This document shows positions 1-7,007 of a stretch of DNA of 17,908 nucleotides, in pieces; position 1 is the stretch's first letter; each line of letters opens with the position of its first letter. The position numbers and the translations under genes were made by a program. Source of the stretch: an uncultured bacterium (GTDB lineage: Bacteria > Bacillota > Clostridia > Lachnospirales > Lachnospiraceae); NCBI GenBank assembly GCA_937893485.1, contig CALBJL010000007.1, positions 1 to 17,908 on the forward strand, written 5' to 3'. Under the pieces are notes generated by a model that did not search any database, had not been told where the DNA came from, and was given only the letters and a program-made list of their open reading frames with translations.

Positions 1-2
1 TG

Positions 3-602
3 CTCACCGGAAAAGATGTCATTCTCGACCAGAACGAGTATATGAGTGCAAAGATCTGTCTGATCCTGCTGCTGCTTATCATATTGCTGTTTATCATTGC
101 AGGCGGCATGGTGATCGTCGTGCTTTCCGAAAAATGGTACAAAAAGTATTGCGTGTCCGATGCGGAAAACCGTGAGATGGTCGCAAAGATCGAGCAGATC
201 AGCCGGGAGAAAACGAAAAAGGACCGCCAGTTTGAGACAAAATACAATGCGTTTGAGGCGGATGCACTGATGAACCTGCTCATGCGCGTGGAGGAGAAAA
301 AGGATGTGTGGCCGCTCGAACTGCTGCTCATCAACTGTCCGGCGGGCGAGGGGCGCGATGCATTTTTTGCGCAGCTACAGATTAAATTTAATGAAAAGAC
401 GATCCGTGTCATCGTCGATGATACTTATATCCTGCTGCTGAATCTGCGTGCAGAGCAGATGACGGATGAGGCGCGCAGGGCGCAGGTCGCTTCGCTTGGC
501 GCGGAGTACGTGAACCGTAAATATCTGACCGAAAAGCCGCAGCAGTATCTGGAGGCGGTGTTTGTAAGTATGTGTAAAGAGGGTTTGGGCAATGAACAAT
601 AG
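3..602 (+). CDS. Membrane protein C-terminal part with possible degenerate GGDEF-like domain (5' partial)
   Basis: The frame is open to the left window edge. The first internal ATG (position 42) has no convincing ribosome binding site, so I treat this as the 3' part of a longer gene. Counting from that ATG, residues 5-28 form a transmembrane helix followed by basic residues (SEKWYKK), which places the rest in the cytoplasm. Residues 40-88 are charged and probably coiled coil. Residues 90-150 (PLELLLIN ... VDDTYILLL) have the beta-alpha-beta rhythm of a GGDEF domain, with VDDTY where GGDEF would be; if so, it could not act as a diguanylate cyclase. The stop overlaps the next gene by 11 nt, so the two are translationally coupled. 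A role as regulatory subunit of a polysaccharide system (compare PelD, which has a degenerate GGDEF domain) is inference. The TM segment is secure; the domain call is weak. Confidence 0.6.
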   Translation, partial: LTGKDVILDQNEYMSAKICLILLLLIILLFIIAGGMVIVVLSEKWYKKYCVSDAENREMVAKIEQISREKTKKDRQFETKYNAFEADALMNLLMRVEEKKDVWPLELLLINCPAGEGRDAFFAQLQIKFNEKTIRVIVDDTYILLLNLRAEQMTDEARRAQVASLGAEYVNRKYLTEKPQQYLEAVFVSMCKEGLGNEQ

Positions 603-1059
603 GCTATTACGTGAGTATCGATTCAAATTTTATCTGAATGCGAGCCACAGCATTATTATCAACGGCAGACGGGGGGAGATCCATCCGCATACGTGGGAGA
701 TTACGCTCGATATTGTTGTGGAGCGCAGCGATTTCATGGAGTTTAATGCTTATGAGAAGGCGGCATCGGGCTTTTTTGTACAGTATCAGGATCGCATTCT
801 GAATGATATTGAACCGTTTGATGTCGTGATCCCGACACTGGAAAATATCGTGGAGTATTTCGGCGACCGCCTGCGCCAGATCATGCGGGAGGTCGACGGC
901 GAGCTGGTGCGCATCGAGGGCAGTGAGACACCGACGCGGAGCTATATCGTGACTTACACGCAGGATGAGCAGTATATGGCGGATATTAAACAAAAGACGG
1001 ACAAGACGCTGGATCGCGTGATTGATGAGATGCTGGAGAGCGTATTAAATGATGACTAA
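592..1059 (+). CDS. 6-pyruvoyl/6-carboxy-tetrahydropterin synthase (QueD/PTPS) family protein, probably non-catalytic
   Basis: This 155-residue protein matches the PTPS/QueD fold over most of its length. His19, His31 and His33 (ASH and HPH) correspond to the three zinc ligands. DFMEFNAYEKAA matches the family's D-F-x-x-L-K segment, LND at 70-72 and PTLEN at 81-85 are typical, and Glu112 (SET) matches the pterin-anchoring Glu. The catalytic Cys expected four residues before the first His of H-x-H is Arg27. The His and Asp of the E. coli QueD triad (His71, Asp70) align with Asp67 and Gln66. The protein may therefore bind a pterin-like ligand without performing the QueD reaction. No other queuosine genes (queC, queE, queF) are nearby. 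The start is supported by AAAGAGGG 8 nt upstream. It overlaps both neighbours by 11 nt and so belongs to one operon with the PTPS-related membrane protein downstream. Confidence 0.82.
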   Translation: MNNRLLREYRFKFYLNASHSIIINGRRGEIHPHTWEITLDIVVERSDFMEFNAYEKAASGFFVQYQDRILNDIEPFDVVIPTLENIVEYFGDRLRQIMREVDGELVRIEGSETPTRSYIVTYTQDEQYMADIKQKTDKTLDRVIDEMLESVLNDD

Positions 1060-3553
1060 ACATTCGGATCGGAGAACGTATTTTAGAAATCCATGGAACA
1101 TATTGGGCTGCCTGCTGGTACTGTCCGTCTATGCGGCGATTTCCGTCGCCATCATGTATGCGGTATCACGCAGCGGAGTCTGGCCGTCGGGATCGGATAC
1201 GATGTGCCACATCTACAAGGGCTCCGTGCTGTATCAGGCATTGAAAAACGGAAACTGGTATCCGCTGTTTGACCCGATGTGGTACAACGGTGTGGAAATG
1301 ATGCGCTATTGGGCACCGATGCCGGTCTATTTTCTGGCGATGTGTCAGGCGTTTGCGGGTGGTGACTGTTTTGGCGGTTATCTCGTGTTTTTAGGGATTG
1401 TATTCTTTCTGGGCGCGCTGTCGTGGCTTGTCATCGGGTGCCGCCATCAGCGACCGGCGCTCGGAGCCATCTTCGGGGTGCTGTGGTTTTTCATGCCGAA
1501 CAATCTGCTGGCGGTGTTTGTAGAGGGCAATCTGCCGCGCGCGCTGTGTATGGTCGTGCTGCCGCTGTTTGTGGAAAATGTGCATGATTATCTGCTGGAG
1601 CGGCGCTGGAGCAGCCTGCCGAAGCTCACTGTCTGCTTTGTGTTTATGACGATGTGCCATACCGGATATGCGGGTATGATCGCGCTGGCGATGCTCGTAT
1701 TTCTGGCGGTATTTGGGATTTTATACCGCAAGTCCGGCAGGGCGGCGGTACATGTGCTGCTCGCGGTGATCTGCGGCTTTCTGCTGACCGGAATCTGGCT
1801 GTATGCCTCGTTGCAGGGCGGCATTACTTCGACGGACAGCTCACAGGTCATGCGGCAGTTTTTCCAGAGCGCGTGGCTCTCGCTTGATCCGCTGCGGCGG
1901 TTGTCGCAGGGCTTTGATGTCTTTTATTTCGGATTGGCGGCGTTGATTCTCGTTGTGTTCGGGATGCTGCTGTCGCGGAGAAAATCAATGGCAGGCTTCT
2001 GGACTGCCTTTATTATCTTTTTGTGTACGACGACTACGATGTATGATGTGCTCGTGTTGCTGCCGGGCAGCCAGTATCTGTGGATGCTGCGGTTTATCTC
2101 AATCGCGCTGTGTTTTGCGCTGTACAGCCTGTTGATCTGGCGCACATTGAAAAAGCCGTTTCTCGTCGTGCTCATGCTGTTGCTTGTGCTGGATACGGTT
2201 CCGTCGCTGCGCCTGATCTATGGGGAGCAGAATGCCGTGACACCGGATCAGAGGCTCACACAGCTTGAGGAGACAACGCTGATCGGGGAGGCAAAGGAGA
2301 TCACGAAGCAGCGTCTGACGTTGATCGATTTGAGTACGCTCGGAGCGACTGCGGCATATTGTGTGTCCGATCCGGCGGACGGAGTCAAGGCGACGTTTGG
2401 TGCGGGCTGGCAGTCGGCGGCTACGGCGATGAACATTTCAAGATTGAATGAATCTTATGAGAATGCGAACTACCTCTATTTATTTGACCGTATGCTGGAG
2501 CTGGGCAGTGATACGGCGGTCATACAGATCGCGAACAGGAGCAACCGCGAGGAGGATCTGCAAAAGCTGGATGCGGCGGCAAAGAACGTCGGCTATACGA
2601 GAATCGACAGCAACGACGGCTATTGCCTGTACCATATGGACACGCCGGAGAATTTTGGCGTGGTCAGTAAATATTCTGCGATCGGTATCGGTACGTCCGC
2701 ACCGCTCATATCGATGGCATTTCCGGTTGTCGAGGAAACGTCATCCACAAACCTGAACGATTATACCTATGAGCAGTTGTCGCAGTATCAGACGGTTTAT
2801 CTGTCCGGTTTTACCTACGACCGCAAGCAGGAGGCGGAGGAGATGATCCTCAAGCTGACAGAAAACGGCACGCGGGTTGTGATTCTCGCGGACGGTATTC
2901 CGGTGGACAATTCAAGCGGTGTGCAGAGCTTTCTCGGGACAGACAGCCACAGCATCAGCTTTAAAAACGGTTATCCGGAGTTGGATACGATCGACGGTAT
3001 GCTGCACTGTGACCTGTTTCCGGCAGGCTATACGGACTGGAAAACGGTCTATATCAACGGACTTGATGATGTGTGGGGCACCGCACTGGATCTGGATCAG
3101 CCGTTGGATTTTTATGGAACTAAGTATAATGAGAACCTGATCTTTATCGGATTGAACCTGACGTATCACTATGCACTCACGCAGGACGCACAGGTGGGCG
3201 CGCTGCTGTCACACGCGCTTTCGCTCGATCCGGATGCGCTGCCGGAGCGGACGATCGTGCCGCTGGGTGTTACCTATGATGCCGACCGGATCACCATCCA
3301 GTCGGGGCAGGACAATGTCAATACGACGATCTCATACCATGATATTTTTGTAGGCAGCCAGCCGTTTGAGGAGAAAAATCACCTTGTTTATGTATCGCGG
3401 GGAACGACGGTCATCACGATGGAATACCCGTATCTGAAGGAGGGCGCACTGATCAGCGCGGTGGCGGCAGTTCTGACCGCCGCTCTGTGGAGCATTACCG
3501 GAAAGCGGGCGAAGAAGGAAAAATTACAGCAGGAAGGGCAGACAAAGCAATGA
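1049..3553 (+). CDS. PTPS-related polytopic membrane protein (GT-C/YfhO-like, PF10131 type)
   Basis: The 834-residue protein has about ten or more hydrophobic segments in residues 17-390, a large hydrophilic part (about 392-795) expected outside the membrane, and a last helix at about 802-821 followed by a Lys-rich cytoplasmic tail. After the first helix comes GSDTMCH (Asp50, His54), then a WYPLFDP-MWYNG segment. This layout resembles GT-C glycosyltransferases, which carry a catalytic acid in the first outer loop, and the family named '6-pyruvoyl-tetrahydropterin synthase related, membrane protein'. Within the outer part, residues near 575-625 read like an alternating strand/helix amidotransferase-like fold (YLSGF ... 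RVVILADG). The donor and acceptor are unknown; I infer a role in envelope polysaccharide assembly or modification. The start at 1049 has GGAGAG 8 nt upstream and overlaps the PTPS-like gene by 11 nt. The stop overlaps the HAD gene start (ATGA). Confidence 0.78.
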   Translation: MMTKHSDRRTYFRNPWNILGCLLVLSVYAAISVAIMYAVSRSGVWPSGSDTMCHIYKGSVLYQALKNGNWYPLFDPMWYNGVEMMRYWAPMPVYFLAMCQAFAGGDCFGGYLVFLGIVFFLGALSWLVIGCRHQRPALGAIFGVLWFFMPNNLLAVFVEGNLPRALCMVVLPLFVENVHDYLLERRWSSLPKLTVCFVFMTMCHTGYAGMIALAMLVFLAVFGILYRKSGRAAVHVLLAVICGFLLTGIWLYASLQGGITSTDSSQVMRQFFQSAWLSLDPLRRLSQGFDVFYFGLAALILVVFGMLLSRRKSMAGFWTAFIIFLCTTTTMYDVLVLLPGSQYLWMLRFISIALCFALYSLLIWRTLKKPFLVVLMLLLVLDTVPSLRLIYGEQNAVTPDQRLTQLEETTLIGEAKEITKQRLTLIDLSTLGATAAYCVSDPADGVKATFGAGWQSAATAMNISRLNESYENANYLYLFDRMLELGSDTAVIQIANRSNREEDLQKLDAAAKNVGYTRIDSNDGYCLYHMDTPENFGVVSKYSAIGIGTSAPLISMAFPVVEETSSTNLNDYTYEQLSQYQTVYLSGFTYDRKQEAEEMILKLTENGTRVVILADGIPVDNSSGVQSFLGTDSHSISFKNGYPELDTIDGMLHCDLFPAGYTDWKTVYINGLDDVWGTALDLDQPLDFYGTKYNENLIFIGLNLTYHYALTQDAQVGALLSHALSLDPDALPERTIVPLGVTYDADRITIQSGQDNVNTTISYHDIFVGSQPFEEKNHLVYVSRGTTVITMEYPYLKEGALISAVAAVLTAALWSITGKRAKKEKLQQEGQTKQ

Positions 3554-4143
3554 TAAAAAATGTAGTGATGGATATGGGAAATGTGCTGATAGATTATGCA
3601 CCGCAAAAGACACTGGAGCGGTATTGCAGGTCAGAAGAAGAAAAACGGATGATCATGGAGCAGCTGTTCTGCAGCGATATCTGGATCATGGGAGACCGCG
3701 GGGAGATCGTCAATGATGAGCGCTACGCACTCGTCAAGGAGCATCTGCCGGAATCGATGCATGGGACGCTGCGGCTCGTTGTAGACCACTGGCAGGAGGA
3801 TCTGGCACCGATGCCCGGTGCGGAGGAGTTCGTCAGAAAATGCAGGGCAGACGGCTATCGGATGTATGTGCTGTCCAATGCGTGCCAGCTTTTTTACGAA
3901 TATTTTCCCAGAAATATAGATGAGACGCTGTTCGACGGCATCATGGTGTCGTCGAGCGTAAAGCTCATCAAGCCCGACCCGCGCATCTATGAGCTGCTGT
4001 GCAGTACCTACGACCTGATTCCGGAGGAGTGTGTGTTTATCGACGACCGTCCGGAGAATGTGGAGGCAGCGCGGGGCATTGGCATGAAGGGGATTGTGTT
4101 TACGGGAAGCTATGAGGGGCTCGGGCTAAGTCAGAGACGATAG
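3550..4143 (+). CDS. HAD superfamily phosphatase, YihX-like
   Basis: This 197-residue HAD-IA hydrolase has motif I DMGNVLID with nucleophile Asp8, motif II LSN (Ser109), motif III KLIKPDPRIY (Lys141) and motif IV FIDDRPENVEAA. The residue two after the nucleophile, usually the Asp general acid, is Gly10, as in E. coli YihX (DLGNV), an alpha-D-glucose-1-phosphate phosphatase. A sugar-phosphate substrate is plausible but not shown. I chose the ATG at 3550 because it lies just before motif I and its TGA-overlapping ATGA couples it to the membrane protein gene; AGGAAGG lies 12 nt upstream, a long spacing. An alternative ATG at 3568 would cut into motif I. The 3' end overlaps the convergent XRE gene by 44 nt, and a terminator hairpin follows at once. 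Confidence 0.88.
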   Translation: MIKNVVMDMGNVLIDYAPQKTLERYCRSEEEKRMIMEQLFCSDIWIMGDRGEIVNDERYALVKEHLPESMHGTLRLVVDHWQEDLAPMPGAEEFVRKCRADGYRMYVLSNACQLFYEYFPRNIDETLFDGIMVSSSVKLIKPDPRIYELLCSTYDLIPEECVFIDDRPENVEAARGIGMKGIVFTGSYEGLGLSQRR

Positions 4144-4426
4144 AGGCGATACACTGTAATTGTGTATCGTCTAATTTTTTCAGATTCAGATTCAGTTCGC
4201 GCAGTAATTTAGGGCGTGAATTATCGATGTCAAAGAATTCTTTTGGCGTAATTCCTAAAAATTCGCAGATAAAAAAGAAAGCGGACATAGACGGAAGTGC
4301 CTTACCGCTCTCAATATTGTTGATATATCCGGCGTTCTGACCGATGGAAAGACTCATTTCACGGGCAGAAACGCCTTTTTTGTTCCGCAATGCAGTCAAT
4401 CGCTGTGCAAATTCTTCTTCATACAT
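4100..4426 (-). CDS. XRE-family helix-turn-helix transcriptional regulator
   Basis: This 108-residue protein has an N-terminal HTH_3/XRE domain at about residues 4-60. It shows the usual pattern: FAQRLTALRNKKGVSAREM, then SIGQNAGYINNIESGK as the turn and recognition helix, then LPSMSAFFFICEFLGITPKEFFD. The short C-terminal tail (about 62-108) has no recognised ligand-binding domain; it may dimerise. The start is the ATG at 4426, because GGGAGGTG lies 6 nt upstream on the - strand; an upstream in-frame start at 4468 has no such site. It faces away from the surface-protein pseudogene at 4566, and a long palindrome lies between the two, so it probably controls itself and possibly that gene. Its last 44 bp overlap the HAD gene. 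Confidence 0.88.
   Translation of the reverse strand: MYEEEFAQRLTALRNKKGVSAREMSLSIGQNAGYINNIESGKALPSMSAFFFICEFLGITPKEFFDIDNSRPKLLRELNLNLKKLDDTQLQCIASIVSDLARAPHSFP
4144..4180 (+). terminator. Intrinsic terminator of the upstream operon, inside the convergent gene
   Basis: An 11-bp stem (4144-4154 with 4162-4172, one G-U pair) with a 7-nt loop is followed by a six-T run at 4175-4180. It starts immediately after the HAD stop codon. It lies wholly within the coding sequence of the convergent XRE gene. Confidence 0.8.
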
Positions 4427-4449
4427 AATAAACACCTCCCTAGCATTGT

Positions 4450-4460
4450 AACTGATAGTT
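4450..4460. promoter_or_regulatory. Small palindrome AACT-GAT-AGTT upstream of the XRE gene
   Basis: AACT and AGTT are perfect inverted arms around GAT, 24 nt upstream of the XRE start codon. Short dyads near XRE promoters are often operators. This one is short enough to arise by chance, so the call is tentative. Confidence 0.3.
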
Positions 4461-4470
4461 TTGCACATTT

Positions 4471-4520
4471 TGTCATATTTATTCCGTTATTACTATTGGA
4501 ATAACGGAATAAATGTGACA
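4471..4520. repeat. Near-perfect 21-bp-arm inverted repeat between XRE gene and surface-protein pseudogene
   Basis: The left arm 4471-4491 and right arm 4500-4520 are reverse complements at 20 of 21 positions; the single difference is at 4476/4515. The loop is 8 nt (4492-4499). The arms are AT-rich, with core TTATTCCGTTATT. No T-run follows directly, so a plain terminator is unlikely. The position between divergent genes suggests an operator for the XRE protein or a remnant of a mobile repeat. A weak promoter reading (TTGGAA at 4496-4501, CATAAA at 4519-4524, 17 nt apart) overlaps it on the + strand. Confidence 0.75.
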
Positions 4521-4565
4521 TAAAGAAAAATTCAATACATTCAAAGCGATATAGCTGAAAGGAAA

Positions 4566-6081
4566 ATGAGAAACAGAAAAGTAACGCAGTTATTTGCCGG
4601 ACTCATGGTGACAGCACTCGTGCTGACCGGCGGCGTAGTGCCGCCCACAACATCTCTGGCAGCCACAAAGACGGTTACGATCCGTACACAGAAGGAGTTG
4701 CGGGCAGCGTTAAAAGATCCGAAGGTCACATCCATTGTGATCAAAACTGCCAAGGGAGTGACCTTCACGATCAAGGATGGAGATTACAGTGATAAAAAGC
4801 TGGTGATTTCATCACCCAAAGCGACCATTAAAAATTACGCCAGCTTTGAGAAGATCGAGATCCGTGACGGAAATACCGTTTATGACCGTGGCGAGGGAAA
4901 TCAGATTGTCGTTAAGGATAAGAATGAGCTGAAGTTTGTTGCCGGAAAGCGGGCGGCAGATGTCAATATTATGGTGACCTCCAGAGCGGTAAGATCGACA
5001 TTATCAATAATGCAAAGGATTCAACGATTGTGACAGCCGCAGATGCCAGTGTCGTATTGAACCAGTCGGCAAATCTGACAGTTGCGGAAGGCACAAAATT
5101 AGAGAAGTTAGAGGTGAAGGCGGACGCAGGTATTACCGTTGCAAAGGGCGCAGAGGTACAAAATATCGCTGTTATGAGTCACATGCCGTGAAGGTGACAT
5201 GGCAGGCCCCCGAAGCTTATAACAAAGATGCCGATGCAGGCTTCTATGAATTTACCGCGAAGCTGGCAGACGACGAGACCGTGATTGTACCTCAGGGAGT
5301 AGAGCTTCCGAAGGTCAATGTAGTCATTGCAAAGGCAGAAAATGCAACGACCTGTGCTGCTCCGACTGTAAACGAGAGTCAGACGACCGCGGACAGCATT
5401 ACCCTGAATGCGGTTGAGGGAAAAACAGTCGAGTATGCATGTGCAACGACAATGGACGCACCGGCTGAGGGCTGGCAGGATAGTGTTACATTTACCGGTC
5501 TGGATGCAGGAACAACCTATTATTTCTTTGCACGTGTGAAAGAGGAGCAGAATTACCTTGCAGGCACAGCGAGTGAGGGTGTGTCTGCGACCACTTCAAA
5601 AATCAGTGGGGCGGAGATTACTGCGATGACGGCAGATACATATGACTTGTTGTATAAGGATTGGGATGGAGCGCAGAAGGATGTAACGGCATACGGAACA
5701 CCGACATTTACGACTGATTCCTCAGATCCGACAAAGATCACGGTCACAGGTGATTTGACCTATGTGACAGGTTTTACCGGCTTCAATGAGTCAACTGCTG
5801 CTGAGCAGGAAGGTCATTATCTCACCCTCCAGTTTGCGGCACCGGAGGGTATGACAGAATTGCCGGAGGGCGTATCCGTTACGTGCGGCAATAAGACTTT
5901 TGGAAAAGACACTTTTGATGATGTCAATGGTGCTAAGATTTTTAGTCTGATCTGGCGGATTGAAGATACTGCCAATAACAAGACAATTACCATCGATTGG
6001 GATGGTGAGAATGTAACAGAGTATGCGCCTACAACTTATACGTTGGACATCAGTGGTCTTATCTTGAAATCACAGGAATAG
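4566..6081 (+). pseudogene. Secreted multi-domain surface protein, disrupted by two frameshifts
   Basis: The reading frame starts at ATG 4566 (AAAGGA just upstream) with a signal peptide (basic MRNRK, hydrophobic core to about residue 25, likely cut near SLAA-T). Beta-rich sequence with short strand repeats follows, resembling the start of a beta-helix surface protein. This frame ends at 5033. From about 4970 the sensible protein continues one frame earlier (GDLQSGKID ... EVQNIAV) until a stop at 5189-5191. From about 5175 it continues in the third frame to the stop at 6079-6081. The last part has an Ig-like segment (VKVTW ... AGFYEFTAKL), an FN3-like segment (ITLNAVEG ... GWQDS.TFTGL ... ARVKEEQN), and a final beta-rich domain I do not recognise. 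No LPxTG or SLH anchor is visible. Both shifts are -1 in effect. Sequencing error is the main alternative. Confidence 0.7.
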
Positions 6082-6083
6082 AA
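6065..6083 (+). repeat. 19-nt direct repeat, copy 1
   Basis: TGAAATCACAGGAATAGAA spans the stop codon of the surface-protein pseudogene. It recurs with one mismatch at 6214-6232. Confidence 0.5.
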
Positions 6084-6090
6084 TAAACAC

Positions 6091-6128
6091 AAACGGCTTG
6101 GGAAACAGCGTTTCCCAAGTCGTTTTTT
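6091..6128 (+). terminator. Strong intrinsic terminator after the surface-protein pseudogene
   Basis: A 15-bp stem (6091-6105 with 6111-6125, one G-U pair) with loop CAGCG is followed by a T-run at 6123-6128, 9 nt after the stop codon. It separates the pseudogene from the next promoter. Confidence 0.92.
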
Positions 6129-6185
6129 AATTTATAGAAAATTCCTTCCTACTAAATCAAATTCTCAAAAAGCGAAATAATATAA

Positions 6186-6214
6186 TTGACGCAGTTTGCT
6201 TGCGACTCTATAAT
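6186..6214 (+). promoter_or_regulatory. Sigma-A type promoter of the HAD-GH26-HAD operon
   Basis: TTGACG (6186-6191), a 17-nt spacer and TATAAT (6209-6214) match the housekeeping consensus at 11 of 12 positions. Transcription would begin near 6221, leaving a leader of about 36 nt before ATG 6257. CGCA (6190-6193) and TGCG (6201-6204) form a small dyad within the promoter, which might be an operator. Confidence 0.85.
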
Positions 6215-6232
6215 GAAATCGCAGGAATAGAA
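6214..6232 (+). repeat. 19-nt direct repeat, copy 2
   Basis: TGAAATCGCAGGAATAGAA differs from 6065-6083 at one position. It begins at the last base of the -10 box and covers the probable transcription start, so it lies in the leader of the next operon. Confidence 0.5.
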
Positions 6233-6256
6233 CAGAAACACACTTGGAGGACAGGC

Positions 6257-6964
6257 ATGGCATTAAGGGCAATTTTTATAGATATTGATAACACGCTGCT
6301 CAGCTTTGACGAGTATGTGAAACAGACCATGAGAGAGGGCTTTGCACATTTCGGGTTAAAAACGTATGAGCCGTGGATGTATGATAAATTTACGCAAGTG
6401 AATAACGGACTGTGGCGGCAGATCGAGGATGCGACACTTACATTCGGGGAACTGACGAAGATCCGGTGGAATCGGGTATTTGAGGAGCTGGGCATTGATT
6501 TTGACGGACCGACATTTGAAACGTATTTCCGCGGTGCGCTATACGACAGCGCGATTCCGGAGGAGGGTGCTTATGAACTGCTGGATGCCCTGAAAGGAAA
6601 TTATCTGTTATGTGCGGCGAGCAACGGACCGTATGAACAGCAGCTGCACCGGCTGGAGATCGCAGGGATGCGGGAGGCATTTGATTATGTGTTTATCTCT
6701 GAAAAAGTGGGAGCGGCAAAGCCGTCGGAGAAATTTTTTGATTATGCATTTGCAGATTTAAACGCCGGACGCACCGGGCAGATCACACCGCAGGAGTGCA
6801 TGATGATCGGCGATTCACTTACCTCGGATATTAAAGGCGGTCAGATGTACGGAATGAAAACCTGCCTGTACCGGCGGAAGAAGGATCTGATTGCGCCGGA
6901 GGGTGTGCTCGTGGCGGATTCGCTGCGGGAGGTTGTGAGCCGGGTACATGAAGCCGACAAATAG
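6257..6964 (+). CDS. HAD superfamily hydrolase, YjjG-like (pyrimidine 5'-nucleotidase type)
   Basis: This 235-residue HAD-IA enzyme has motif I DIDNTL with Asp9 and Asp11, motif II ASNG (Ser122), motif III AAKPSEKFFDYA (Lys155) and motif IV GDSLTSDIKGG (Asp186, Asp191). The order and wording, including VNNGLW near 48-53 and FISEKVGAAKP, closely follow YjjG, a 5'-nucleotidase of broad specificity that removes phosphate from dUMP/dTMP and non-canonical nucleotides. The exact substrate cannot be read from sequence. The start at 6257 is chosen because GGAGG lies at 6246-6250, 6 nt upstream; an earlier ATG-like start at 6200 would lie inside the promoter. It is the first gene of the operon begun at 6186. 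Confidence 0.88.
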   Translation: MALRAIFIDIDNTLLSFDEYVKQTMREGFAHFGLKTYEPWMYDKFTQVNNGLWRQIEDATLTFGELTKIRWNRVFEELGIDFDGPTFETYFRGALYDSAIPEEGAYELLDALKGNYLLCAASNGPYEQQLHRLEIAGMREAFDYVFISEKVGAAKPSEKFFDYAFADLNAGRTGQITPQECMMIGDSLTSDIKGGQMYGMKTCLYRRKKDLIAPEGVLVADSLREVVSRVHEADK

Positions 6965-7007
6965 GATATGAATGATTGGAATGTACATAGATGGAGAGGA
7001 GCTATAC

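Noticed and set aside
592..1059. Queuosine biosynthesis operon
   Set aside because: The QueD-like protein lacks the catalytic Cys and no queC, queE, queF or preQ1 riboswitch is in the window.
4471..4520. CRISPR repeat or transposon terminal repeats
   Set aside because: There is a single palindrome with no spacers, no further copies and no transposase within the window.
4960..5191. Programmed ribosomal frameshifting in the surface protein
   Set aside because: No X-XXY-YYZ slippery heptamer is present at either switch, and the Ig-like segment appears truncated, so decay or sequence error fits better.
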